Assembly: GCF_024448895.1 (NCBI RefSeq)
Contig: NZ_JAMOIC010000006.1
Span: 62,001-126,000 of the forward strand
Reading direction: 5' to 3'
Source of the DNA: Stutzerimonas stutzeri
GTDB taxonomy: Bacteria; Pseudomonadota; Gammaproteobacteria; Pseudomonadales; Pseudomonadaceae
Length of the DNA stretch: 64,000 bases
In this document: positions 1-8,363 of the stretch, one piece after another
How positions within the stretch are numbered: position 1 is the first letter of the stretch
Layout of the letters: every line of letters begins with the position of its first letter
The notes under the pieces: generated by a model
Databases searched by the model: none
Told to the model about the DNA's origin: nothing
Seen by the model: the letters and a program-made list of their open reading frames with translations, nothing else
Position numbers and translations under genes: made by a program

Positions 1-615
1 CATCAACTGAGAATCGGTGCCAGCTCCAATGTCGGTATCTATCTTCTCCCTCCTCTGATGAAGCGGTATTTGGAAGAACGTGCGCATTCAGCGCTTGAAC
101 TTACAATCGAGGCCAACCCTTCTATCGCCGAGAAACTTCAAAACGGGGAATTGGACGTTGCGCTGATGGAGTGGTGGGATGGCCGACCAGGGTTTGACGC
201 GTTCTGCTGGAAGCACGAGCCAGTAGTGCTTATCGTCCACCCCAGCCACCCTCTGGCGGCCTCATCAAGCGTTTCGCGCGACCAAGTCGGGCAGCTTCAT
301 CTGCTTGGCGGCGAGCCGGGAACTGGCACCGGTCGCCTGCTCAAGAACTTTTTTGAAAGTGACGGCGCAATGCCCAAGGTATCCCGCCAGCTTGGTAGCA
401 CCGAAGCGGTCAAGCAAAACGTCAAGGCCGGGTTGGGCGTGTCCCTCGTTATGCGCTCGGCAGTAGAAGAAGAAGTGGCTTATGGCAGTTTGTGCGCCAT
501 TCCTTTGGACGACCCGTCTCTTGCCAAACCCCTTTATTTGGTTACCCGTGAGGGTCAGCAGAATTACTCGCCACCCCTACGATTCGCAGCGTTTCTTAGA
601 AACAGTGGCAACTGA
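1..615 (+). CDS. LysR-family regulator, C-terminal part (5' truncated by window edge)
   Basis: The reading frame is open from base 1, so the N-terminal helix-turn-helix lies outside the window. The visible 204 codons are a LysR substrate-binding domain: a first strand with IGASSNVGIYLLPPLMKRY, then the typical stretch where low-specificity effector domains read 'ANPSIAEKLQNGELDVALME', and a late 'VKAGLGVSLVMRSAVEEE' motif. LysR proteins are about 300 residues, so roughly the last two thirds is present. Its target genes would lie further left and cannot be named. No partner gene is visible on the right: 235 bases follow without a supported gene. Confidence 0.85.
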   Translation, partial: HQLRIGASSNVGIYLLPPLMKRYLEERAHSALELTIEANPSIAEKLQNGELDVALMEWWDGRPGFDAFCWKHEPVVLIVHPSHPLAASSSVSRDQVGQLHLLGGEPGTGTGRLLKNFFESDGAMPKVSRQLGSTEAVKQNVKAGLGVSLVMRSAVEEEVAYGSLCAIPLDDPSLAKPLYLVTREGQQNYSPPLRFAAFLRNSGN

Positions 616-849
616 CTGCCTTACAGGCTGCATCATTTAGCTATGCGCAAGATGCACCATGACGGGCGGGAAATGTGCCAGTTGAAAGCCGCGGTTTTGA
701 GAAAAACCGCTTGAAATAAGATCCGGATTATTCATTAGCCGATCGAACGAGATACATTTATCTCTCGATAAAGGGCTGATTCCGGAGTCATGAGCCGGGT
801 GCTGCGAACTAACATGATGATTGAATCCAACTTCTAAAATCGATGCCGG
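616..849. other. Intergenic region, nothing recognised
   Basis: About 235 bases between the LysR fragment and the convergent DUF2254 gene. The base composition is more AT-rich than the flanks. I see no tRNA, no obvious terminator with a T-tract, and no copy of the tRNA-Leu 3' end that would mark an island boundary. Confidence 0.5.
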
Positions 850-2178
850 CTAGTTGGTAGGCTTATTTATTGGCAGCGGCGCGAAGCTTGGACGCTTAGG
901 ACCATCGAGTTTCAACAGTCGTTCGAGTGCATCATTGACAGCCTGTCGGTCACGCCAACTCTTGATCTGAGCATCTGCCTGGTCGCGGAGAGCGCTGGCT
1001 TCCTCATGGATTGCTCTTATCTGTTCCTCACTTGGGCTGTCATGCAGAGCATTTTTCATGCATTGAAAAAGAGTGATCATCACCAGCGGATCGTGGCTGC
1101 CATAGACCCGTATAGGGGCAATGACTAGCTCCAGTATTTGCGACATGGCAAGCTGGGGATAGAAAAGGCGGGGCTGTCCTTCAAAACAACCGACATCGAA
1201 CGCAGGCACGCCCCCGATCCGTTGCAAAAGGACGCTGATAAGGTTGATCGCCCTGATTGCAGTACCCGGGTCGTTCACGGCGGGACTTATCGCTTTGACC
1301 GCGATCTCCGTCATCTGGCGCATCCCGTAAGACACGTTCGAGCTGGCTAACTCAGCGCTGTGAAAATCAAAGCAGTCACTGGCCAACGCCTGGTCCTTTT
1401 CATTTAGCGGTTCGCTAAATCGAATCAGTGGGTGTCCTTGAACCAGAAAAAAGCCTGGCTCCACCTGAATCACCGCGAATAGGTTGCGCTTGCTTAACAG
1501 CTCGCCAAGCTGCCGTTCATTGACTTCCCTCAAGTAGCCGGCGCGCATAGTAGGTAGACACCACCAGTCGTCGTCGTCGGGAACCGACGCCACTAGTGCC
1601 AGTCGATTTTTTCTTTTTTCCAAATTGGCGTGGGCTCCTTTCGACAACTGCCTTAAGATCCAGTCGACCTGGATCGATTGAGATACAGAGCGGATGAACA
1701 TTACGAACAGCGCTAAGCTAGCTACGCCCATTACTAGCGCAAGTAGTAAACCAATCGCAGGGACACTGGACGGCTCTTTGTTGGTAATGGTGCTTATAAG
1801 TAACAAATAATAAAGGGCGCTACCAAGATAAATACCCAGGATCACACGGTTACGTGTGTCGCTGATAAGCCCGGGCAGAACACGGGGCGTAAGACGATCT
1901 GCCGCGCCGTTCAGTACCACCATTACCATTGAAAAGCTAAACACCATCAAAGAAACGATGCTGGTGAGCAGTGTCCCGAGGATTTCACGACCATTGTCCG
2001 GATCGGTCAGACCCAAAGGCAATAGCTCGCGAATAGATGATGCAAGCGAGCTCGCTTCAAATAGCAGCACGGCCACAGCAAGTAATGCATAAGAGCTGGT
2101 GATGACTACTGGATAGAAGACTATGCTCTCAGGTATACGGTTGAGAATGTGGAAAAGGGTATTCGAAGCGGCTGGCAT
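850..2178 (-). CDS. DUF2254 family membrane protein
   Basis: A 442-residue protein whose first 170 residues hold about four hydrophobic segments (around residues 20-45, 68-92, 112-132 and 140-165), followed by a long soluble C-terminal half. The order and the motif around 'MRQMTEIAVKAISPAVNDP' (about residue 290) match the predicted membrane proteins called DUF2254. The function of the family is not established. It stands alone on the minus strand inside the island, upstream of the pyruvate kinase-like gene which runs the other way. Confidence 0.75.
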   Translation of the reverse strand: MPAASNTLFHILNRIPESIVFYPVVITSSYALLAVAVLLFEASSLASSIRELLPLGLTDPDNGREILGTLLTSIVSLMVFSFSMVMVVLNGAADRLTPRVLPGLISDTRNRVILGIYLGSALYYLLLISTITNKEPSSVPAIGLLLALVMGVASLALFVMFIRSVSQSIQVDWILRQLSKGAHANLEKRKNRLALVASVPDDDDWWCLPTMRAGYLREVNERQLGELLSKRNLFAVIQVEPGFFLVQGHPLIRFSEPLNEKDQALASDCFDFHSAELASSNVSYGMRQMTEIAVKAISPAVNDPGTAIRAINLISVLLQRIGGVPAFDVGCFEGQPRLFYPQLAMSQILELVIAPIRVYGSHDPLVMITLFQCMKNALHDSPSEEQIRAIHEEASALRDQADAQIKSWRDRQAVNDALERLLKLDGPKRPSFAPLPINKPTN

Positions 2179-2749
2179 TCTGATCTATGGCCTTTTGAGA
2201 CTGCGACGACACAACATTCGAAGCATTCCACTAAGCGCTAAGCACAATTCAATCAGGCTGATCGTTGAGATTTGAAGAATCGCAGCGGCCTCTAATCGAA
2301 CGACCTAGTCCAATCTGGCACGTGATCCGCTCTAGCGAACCAATCAACCGGGCGCATATAAAAGGGACAGCCCCATTACAAAAAATAGCGCCGGGCCGAT
2401 AGTTCTCAGTATCGGCTCGGCGCCAAAGTAACGCCATGCTTTAACAGGAGATTGCCAGACCCGGCTCATAATCAAGACGGGTCATTAACTATGAGCGCCT
2501 TGCACCAGAATAATTTTGTCCGTTCGTCGTGCATACATTGTCCAGTGCGCCTTTCGATGCGCCAGGCGGGGATTCAGACTCGGCAGCACAATGAAAATCC
2601 AATGGTGCTGGCCCGAGACGAACGGAGTTGGGAATTTAGCCCGGTTCAACGCTGGCAGGGACTTGGCCATCCATCGGGGCAGCGAAACCGCCCGGATCCA
2701 GCAAGGGTCTGTGTATTGCCTGCCGACAAGGCTGTTCACGGAGTCAACC
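2179..2749. other. Divergent intergenic region between DUF2254 and pyruvate kinase-like genes
   Basis: About 570 bases. Short open frames exist on both strands, but none has a convincing start site or recognisable product. The region must hold promoters for both flanking genes. The pyruvate kinase frame stays open upstream to 2516, but that part has no family similarity, so I treat it as leader. Confidence 0.4.
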
Positions 2750-4678
2750 ATGCCTCATGTCGTAAACCATCCATCGTCCGATCTAGCCCCGCCTGAAGCC
2801 GATACCGCTGCGCTTTTGCATACATTGGATATTTTGCACCAGGAGATGCAACGTGGGGACTGGGTGGAGCGCTTAGAGGAGAAGCAACTGCATCATGCCT
2901 ACAGACAGAGTGCCGCAAACCTGCTTGCCTACCTGTGTTTGCGACGTCACGACTTGCGGCCCGTGCAACTTCAGTTGGCCGATCTGGGGCTTTCATCGTT
3001 GGCTGGCTGCGAAGCGTATTGCATCAACGCCGTCGAGAATGTAATCGCCGCGTTGCACAGGCTTACAGGCGCAGTGCAGCCGCCCGACTCAAGCGACGCA
3101 CCTGATCTTGCGAGTGGCCGTGAACACCTGCGCGTTCATACCGAAGCGCTGCTCGGCTCCGCGCACGATGATCGCCCCGTCAGAATCATGGTCACCCTGC
3201 CCGACCAGGCAGCTGATGACGTGAGCATCGCTCGAGACTTGCTTGCTCAGGGCATGAACTGCGCGAGAATCAATTGCGCCCACGGCGACCCAGACAGCTG
3301 GAAACGAATGATCGATCACGTCCGCAGCGGTGCCGATGCGCTGGGTCGTACCTGCAAGGTGATGATGGATCTCGCCGGCCCCAAACTGCGCACTGGTGAT
3401 ATCGAGGCGGAAGCGCCCGTGTTCAAGGTCAAACCGGAGCGCAGTCGCTTCGGACAGGTCACACGGCCAGCTCGGCTGTGGCTGACGGCACAGGCAACGG
3501 AGCCGCCCCAATCCGTGCTCGATCTGCAGCTGCCATGGGTCGCAGTGCCTGCCACGTGGCTTGCCAGCCTTCGCTCCGGAGATACGTTGAAGCTGCGTGA
3601 TGCTCGCGGCGCCAAGCGCTTCTTGCGCGTAGTCGAATGCACCCCTCAAGGCTGCTGGGCCGAAGTCGAGAAAACCCTCTACCTCACGCCTGGCTTGAAG
3701 CTCAAGGTTATGAGCAACGGCAGAAGCAAGTCTTCGGGCAAGAGGCGGACGTGTAAGATTTCCGCCGTGCCGCAACGGGAGCCCTTCATCGAAGTGCACG
3801 TGGGCGAGCCGCTCGTGCTCCAACTCTCCGGAATCGGTCGGCAGGCCCTGCACGATGAAGAAGGCCGGCTCAAGGAGCCGCCCAGCGTTGTTTGCGACGT
3901 AGCTGAACTGTATCGCGACGCCCGGGCCGGGCAGCCAATCTGGTTCGATGACGGCAAGATCGGCGGGCGAATCAAAGCAGTTGACAGTGAACGGCTCGAA
4001 ATCAGCATCGAGCATGTCACGCATACCCGCGGACACGCCAAGTTGCGCAGCGCCAAGGGCATCAACCTGCCCGAGACAGACCTGCAACTTGCTGCCCTCA
4101 CAGATGAGGACATCACAGCATTGGAGTTCGCTGTCGCCCACGCGGACGCCATCGAGCTGTCGTTTGCCAACACGGTAGCTGATGTGCAGGCCGTTGCCGG
4201 TCATCTCCGCCGCCTGGGCGCCGAACACATGGGGGTGGTGCTGAAAATCGAGACACGAAAGGGCTTCGAGAACCTACCCTCAATGCTGTTGGCAGGCATG
4301 CAATTCGAGCGGTTCGGCGTCATGATCGCGCGCGGCGATCTGGCAGTCGAATGCGGTTTTGAACGATTGGCCGAAGTGCAGGAGGAAATTCTCTGCCTCT
4401 GCGAGGCAGCCCATGTACCTGTCATATGGGCCACTCAGGTGCTCGAAACGCTCGCTAAAAAAGGCGCACCCTCGCGGGCTGAAATTACCGACGCGGCCAT
4501 GGGCGTGCGCGCCGAGTGCGTCATGCTTAACAAGGGTCCGCACGTGCTGGATGCAATCCGCACCTTGGATGACCTGCTCAAGCGGATGCAAGGTCATCAC
4601 GTCAAAAACCGCGGAATGATGCGGCGCCTAAGCGTGGCACAGAAAGCCGTTTCAAGTATGCCTGGCGAAGAGAATTAG
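2750..4678 (+). CDS. Pyruvate kinase-like protein with N-terminal extension
   Basis: Read from the ATG at 2750 this is 642 residues; an upstream in-frame start at 2516 is possible but lacks family similarity. Residues about 1-145 form an extension of unknown fold. From about 150 the pyruvate kinase barrel is recognisable: 'RIMVTLPDQAADDVSIARDL', 'KVMMDLAGPKLRTG', a long B-domain-like insert, 'FDDGKIGG', 'LKIETRKGFENL' and 'GVMIARGDLAVECG'. The final allosteric C-domain of classical PykA/PykF is absent: the protein ends about 20 residues after 'VMLNKGPHVLDAIRTL'. It therefore belongs to the long, divergent pyruvate kinase-like group. Whether it makes pyruvate from phosphoenolpyruvate is uncertain. 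It is a stand-alone gene in the island, so it is probably an accessory copy rather than the housekeeping enzyme. Confidence 0.8.
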   Translation: MPHVVNHPSSDLAPPEADTAALLHTLDILHQEMQRGDWVERLEEKQLHHAYRQSAANLLAYLCLRRHDLRPVQLQLADLGLSSLAGCEAYCINAVENVIAALHRLTGAVQPPDSSDAPDLASGREHLRVHTEALLGSAHDDRPVRIMVTLPDQAADDVSIARDLLAQGMNCARINCAHGDPDSWKRMIDHVRSGADALGRTCKVMMDLAGPKLRTGDIEAEAPVFKVKPERSRFGQVTRPARLWLTAQATEPPQSVLDLQLPWVAVPATWLASLRSGDTLKLRDARGAKRFLRVVECTPQGCWAEVEKTLYLTPGLKLKVMSNGRSKSSGKRRTCKISAVPQREPFIEVHVGEPLVLQLSGIGRQALHDEEGRLKEPPSVVCDVAELYRDARAGQPIWFDDGKIGGRIKAVDSERLEISIEHVTHTRGHAKLRSAKGINLPETDLQLAALTDEDITALEFAVAHADAIELSFANTVADVQAVAGHLRRLGAEHMGVVLKIETRKGFENLPSMLLAGMQFERFGVMIARGDLAVECGFERLAEVQEEILCLCEAAHVPVIWATQVLETLAKKGAPSRAEITDAAMGVRAECVMLNKGPHVLDAIRTLDDLLKRMQGHHVKNRGMMRRLSVAQKAVSSMPGEEN

Positions 4679-4912
4679 AACAGGCCCCACCGCCTAGAGG
4701 CTGCCAAAATGCACCTCGCAACGCGCCTCGACGCAAAGGCCGGGGTTGTTCTTGCAGGACAACAACGACTGACGTGAGCACGTGATATGTAATCCCACAT
4801 CTGATCCAACATGCCTTTACAGGCGCTCCAGCCGGCCGATTAGCGGCCGACGCAGCCCCGATGTAAAAGAAGAATGTAGATACGCGCACTGGTTGAGAGT
4901 TGGGGGACACAA

Positions 4913-4946
4913 AACGGTTGGTGGGGCACTCGCGCCCCACCCCGTT
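4913..4946 (-). terminator. Probable terminator of the ferritin-like operon
   Basis: A GTGGGGC / GCCCCAC hairpin with a six-base loop, extended by AACGG / CCGTT, lies about 30 bases beyond the stop codon of the minus-strand ferritin-like gene. On the minus strand the stem is followed by TTTT, as expected for a factor-independent terminator. Confidence 0.55.
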
Positions 4947-4977
4947 AAGCTCGCGTCTGACGGCGGCCTGCGGCCTG

Positions 4978-5700
4978 CTATGAGATTTGAGTTAGTAAAT
5001 CTCGACGCAGCAGAGTCTTGATCTTAATCAGATGATCATCTTCCTGCTCCTTCGCCTTATGGAAGCCCTTGGCGATTCGCGGATGGCCACCCGCCTCGGC
5101 CAGTTCGATCAGTAGCTCCCACGCCGCGTTGTCCTCGAGTTCAAGCGTCAGCAGCGCGTTGATGCCCTGGGAAATGTTGGTACGCGGGTCGGTCAGCACC
5201 TGCATCACGCCCATGGACTTCACCCCAACGATGTCGGCACAGGGCGTCTGCGCAGTCGGGTCGGCGCCCAGCGTCTCGATGGCGTCAGCGACCATGTTCA
5301 TGTGCTCGAATTCTTCATCGCGGATGTGTTGCAACACCTGCACAAGATCCGACTGCGCCGTCTCCAGCGCCTTCGCCTTGGCAATCATGGCGTCGTAGAG
5401 CCGCACGCCGCTACGCTCGAAGGCCAGGCGCTCGCCGAGCTTGTCCACCAACAGTTCCGGGCTCTTGCCCAGCGCCATGTCGAAGGTGGACTTGATCATG
5501 CCTTTGGCTGAGCCCGGGACCGGTACCGAACCGATACGATCGGCTTCTTCGGCGCGGTTCGCACGCTCAAGCATCATGCCCTTGGAGTCGCCAGGCACGT
5601 CGGGATGAATGTCGTTGACCGCCTCGAGCAAGCTCTTGGTGTCTTTCGGGGACATCTGCACGCCGGTGAAATTGGTGCCTAATTTTGCTGAAGTCGCCAT
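4978..5700 (-). CDS. Ferritin-like domain protein (single four-helix domain)
   Basis: A 240-residue soluble protein. The ATG at 5700 is preceded by GAGGAG eight bases upstream, so I prefer it to the ATG at 5715. The first ~75 residues are low-complexity. Then come helices with ligand-like residues for a di-iron site: 'LAFERSGVRLYD', 'RDEEFEHMNMV', 'LELEDNAAWELL' and 'KEQEDDHL', that is two E...ExxH-type pairs. Iron storage, oxidase or peroxide defence are all possible for this superfamily. The gene starts 11 bases after the stop of the larger ferritin-like gene, so the two are probably one operon. Confidence 0.75.
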   Translation of the reverse strand: MATSAKLGTNFTGVQMSPKDTKSLLEAVNDIHPDVPGDSKGMMLERANRAEEADRIGSVPVPGSAKGMIKSTFDMALGKSPELLVDKLGERLAFERSGVRLYDAMIAKAKALETAQSDLVQVLQHIRDEEFEHMNMVADAIETLGADPTAQTPCADIVGVKSMGVMQVLTDPRTNISQGINALLTLELEDNAAWELLIELAEAGGHPRIAKGFHKAKEQEDDHLIKIKTLLRRDLLTQIS

Positions 5701-5711
5701 GTCAGTACTCC

Positions 5712-6887
5712 TCAAGAAACCTTGCGCATCTGCATGAGTTCACCACCCGGTGCCCACTGGTAGCCCGCCGAAACGATGTTCGAGGCGATGCCTTCCGAGT
5801 TGAGCTGGGCGCGGTAATCCAGGGAGCACTGGGCTTCTTCGCTCTTATCGACGTACTGGGTGGCGCTGGTACGCAGATTGACTTCGGCTGCCAGGACCTG
5901 GCGGACGAATTCACGCTGGCTCTTGAACTCGATCATTTTCGGCAGCGGGCCGCCGAGTATTTCGGCAGGGTCCCGGCGCTCGAGCTTCTTGAAATACTCG
6001 CAAGCGATATTCAAATGGCCTAACTCGTAATCGAGGAAACGCTCCCAAATGGCCTTGATGCGCGGGTTGCTTTCCTGCTCGGCACAGCTGGCGTAGGCAT
6101 AGACCTCCATCGCCTCGTGCACCAGCCATTTCTCCATGAAGGATTCCTGCGGATCGGCCAGCGAGCCGTACTGGGTCACGTGCTGCTCCTCGACCGAGGC
6201 GATCTCGGCATACAGCTGACGCGCCAGAGGGTCAGCGAACAGCGGGCCTATGTTCATGTAGTAATCGTGGGTCTGGAATTCAGCCGCGGTGATCATCGCT
6301 GCATGAATCTTGGTGATCAGCGCCGCCTGCTCTTTCTCGTAGCTTTCGCGCAGGTCGTTTTCGGGGTGACGATGGTGCTCAGAAGTCCGCCGGCCCGGCA
6401 CGATGTCGGTATAGCCCTGCAGGATGTTGTTCGCATCCTTGCCTTCGAGGCGATCGAGCATTGCCGAGTAGCGGTACAGGTGGTCGAAGTCTTCCAGCAG
6501 GCCGAAGCGGTAGGTTTGTGCCTGGTAAGGATCGGGCTCGGTCTGAGCAACTGCAGCAGTCACCTCGATCGCGACCTGCTCGTAGGCCACCGTGGTTTCC
6601 AGCGGCGAGTGATCGGCGGAGATAAGCCAGTTGACCATGGTGGCCTGGTGTTGCTCGACCCGGCGGATTTCCGCGAGTGGGCCGCGAAGCTGGCCAGTGA
6701 TCCGCGCGATGCCATGCTTGAGACGCAGCGCATCGGTTTCGATGCCGTTCATGAGGATGATGCGCACGCGAGTAAAGGCGTCGTCATCGAGCTTGCTGAT
6801 GGGCTTGCCCGCCATCTCCTTCCAGGTGAATTTCTGTTGTTCGAGCGGTGTGCCCTTGTTGTCGAGGATGCCGGTTAGGTTATCCAT
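5712..6887 (-). CDS. Tandem ferritin-like protein, function unknown
   Basis: A 391-residue protein with a GGAGG eight bases before the ATG. It appears to contain two ferritin-like helical bundles. The first half has 'GIETDALRLKHGIAR', 'EIRRVEQHQATM', 'VAYEQVAIEV' and 'LLEDFDHLYR'. The second has 'AAEFQTHDYYM', 'ASVEEQHVTQYG', 'HEAMEVYAYA' and 'LDYELGHLNIA'. Each half therefore carries paired Glu/His ligands of the kind used for di-metal sites. I know no assigned role for this family. It is first in a two-gene minus-strand operon with the smaller ferritin-like gene, which suggests a joint metal or oxidative-stress task. Confidence 0.65.
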   Translation of the reverse strand: MDNLTGILDNKGTPLEQQKFTWKEMAGKPISKLDDDAFTRVRIILMNGIETDALRLKHGIARITGQLRGPLAEIRRVEQHQATMVNWLISADHSPLETTVAYEQVAIEVTAAVAQTEPDPYQAQTYRFGLLEDFDHLYRYSAMLDRLEGKDANNILQGYTDIVPGRRTSEHHRHPENDLRESYEKEQAALITKIHAAMITAAEFQTHDYYMNIGPLFADPLARQLYAEIASVEEQHVTQYGSLADPQESFMEKWLVHEAMEVYAYASCAEQESNPRIKAIWERFLDYELGHLNIACEYFKKLERRDPAEILGGPLPKMIEFKSQREFVRQVLAAEVNLRTSATQYVDKSEEAQCSLDYRAQLNSEGIASNIVSAGYQWAPGGELMQMRKVS

Positions 6888-7222
6888 GGAGCCTCCGTTT
6901 CATACGGCTTTTTCTAGGTAGTCGTGCTTGCACGCACGGCTAATCACGCGTCAGCATCGCTGACTCCTAAAAATGGACGGAGGCACAGGCCAAACAATTC
7001 AAAAAAAACCAACAGGCTGACTTTCGTCGACAAATGGCAATTCCCGCTAGACTCTGGGTGAGAGCGCCATCACCCCGATTTGAAAACCCAGCGATACCAT
7101 CCACTTATTATTGCGGCCGCTTTAAATAAGTGTTCGGCAATACCGTGCCGATCGGCTTGATGCACAAGGTGTGTTGGAATTTAAAAAGCGGTTACAACCT
7201 GGGCCAACGATGACAGTACACC
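6888..7222. other. Intergenic region upstream of the ferritin-like operon
   Basis: About 335 bases between the ferritin-like operon and the end of the mvaT-like gene. It must contain the promoter of the ferritin operon. I see no clear OxyR, Fur or Anr box and no direct repeat of the tRNA-Leu end. The part near 7,100-7,150 is AT-rich. Confidence 0.4.
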
Positions 7223-7573
7223 CTACTTCACCCAGCCCTGAACTTCTTTTGCGCCGTACTGTGCCTTCCATGCGCTGATGATTTTATGATTTCCTCCTTT
7301 GGTCTCAACTATCTCGCCCGTATGCGGATTAGTATATTTTTTCATGACTCGCGCTCTACGGCCAAATGGAGGCATAGGCTTCGCTCCAACATCCGGGTTG
7401 AGGATATCAAGTGCGGTCTCGAGGTTGAAACCGTACTCTTCGAGTAGTCCCCTAAGCCTGGCTTCAAATTCCATCTCCTGCTGTAGTTTATTGTCACCCT
7501 TGAGCTTGTCCAATGCCGCGAGCTGTTCGGCGAGCTGAGCTTCCAGACGTTTGTATTCTGCAATTTTGCTCAT
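7223..7573 (-). CDS. MvaT/TurB-family H-NS-like nucleoid protein
   Basis: A 116-residue protein from the ATG at 7573, which has GAGAGGG about five bases upstream; the longer frame from 7636 lacks family similarity. Residues 1-60 are charged and coiled-coil-like, as in the dimerisation region of MvaT. The C-terminus has 'YTNPHTGEIVETKGGNHK' followed by 'WKAQYGAKEVQGW', the DNA-contacting signature of the Pseudomonas MvaT/MvaU/Pmr group. Members bind AT-rich DNA and silence foreign genes. On mobile elements such paralogues often lower the cost of carriage and tune transfer genes. It sits at the edge of the conjugation backbone, upstream region facing the repA block. Confidence 0.88.
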   Translation of the reverse strand: MSKIAEYKRLEAQLAEQLAALDKLKGDNKLQQEMEFEARLRGLLEEYGFNLETALDILNPDVGAKPMPPFGRRARVMKKYTNPHTGEIVETKGGNHKIISAWKAQYGAKEVQGWVK

Positions 7574-8003
7574 TTTTCCCTCTCGTGCTGGATAAAAGAC
7601 GTAAGTTATTTCGCGGTCCAAAGCTGCAAACCGCAATTTGAGTCGATTGTATTAAAATGTTCGTTTGACTGCACGCTATCCCATTCATGCATTAAGACAA
7701 ATAGCGCAAAAGCTAATTACGACAGCGATATAATACGGATTGCCGCAATGCCTCAGTTAAAAATCTACGCATTACCGGCTTTACGCTTTCGTACACTTCA
7801 TTCCCGTGCTCCGCGCCTAGGCTTCGGATTTAGACGAGGGTTGCGGTAGGCGCCTACTGCTCCCGATTGGCCTGTCACCACTGCGACAGGACGCGATGTA
7901 ATCCCTGAAGCATTCCGACGCCGACTCGGTTGAGATCAAATCAGGCATGATCACCACCCCTGGCCGGACCAGGGTAAGCCTCCACCCACTGGAGGCCCAG
8001 ACC
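7574..8003. promoter_or_regulatory. Divergent control region between mvaT-like gene and alpA-like/repA operon
   Basis: About 430 bases with an AT-rich core (7,600-7,800) that fits autoregulation by the MvaT-like protein. A perfect TATAAT at 7729-7734 on the plus strand could be a -10 for the repA operon, but no good -35 stands 17 bases before it. No gene is recognisable here. Confidence 0.35.
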
Positions 8004-8363
8004 ATGTCCCATCACTCCTATCGCAACGCCCAACCCTGCGTCTCTCACGTGGCGCCAACGCACCGGCGTCGGGGCGGTACCGGGAATTCAGATCGCGACG
8101 ACGCTCAAGCGCGTGGCCTGCGTACGAGCGATGCCCCGCAGTACCTGAACAACGACGAAGCGGCTGCATTCCTGCGACTCTCGCCACGAACGCTGGAAAA
8201 GCAGCGCGTGATCGGTGGGGGGCCGCGTTTTCGCAAATTCGGACGCCGCGTCATGTATGCCCAAGCCGACCTGCTTGCCTGGGCCGACGCGAGGTGCTTT
8301 GAAACCACCTTTGACCCGGAATACCTGGCCCACCATCAGGGAGCGGCACGCGATGATCTTTGA
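8004..8363 (+). CDS. AlpA/MerR-like helix-turn-helix protein
   Basis: A 119-residue protein from the ATG at 8004, chosen because GGAGG lies eight bases upstream. The first ~40 residues are basic and unstructured. Residues about 45-95 are a winged helix of the HTH_17/excisionase type: 'QYLNNDEAAAFLRLSPRTLE' then 'GPRFRKFGRRVMYAQADLLAW'. Such genes stand before repA in Tn4371-like elements. They may act as transcriptional regulators or recombination directionality factors. The stop codon overlaps the probable TTG start of repA, so the two are co-transcribed. A second, different AlpA-like gene sits next to the integrase at the other end. Confidence 0.78.
   Translation: MSHHSYRNAQPCVSHVAPTHRRRGGTGNSDRDDAQARGLRTSDAPQYLNNDEAAAFLRLSPRTLEKQRVIGGGPRFRKFGRRVMYAQADLLAWADARCFETTFDPEYLAHHQGAARDDL

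Noticed and set aside
3089-4228. A 379-codon open frame on the minus strand opposite the pyruvate kinase-like gene
   Set aside because: It has no recognisable motif, and the plus-strand frame carries clear family blocks throughout. It is a GC-rich shadow.
6888-7222. Left attachment site of the island before mvaT
   Set aside because: No stretch resembling the tRNA-Leu 3' end is present in this interval.
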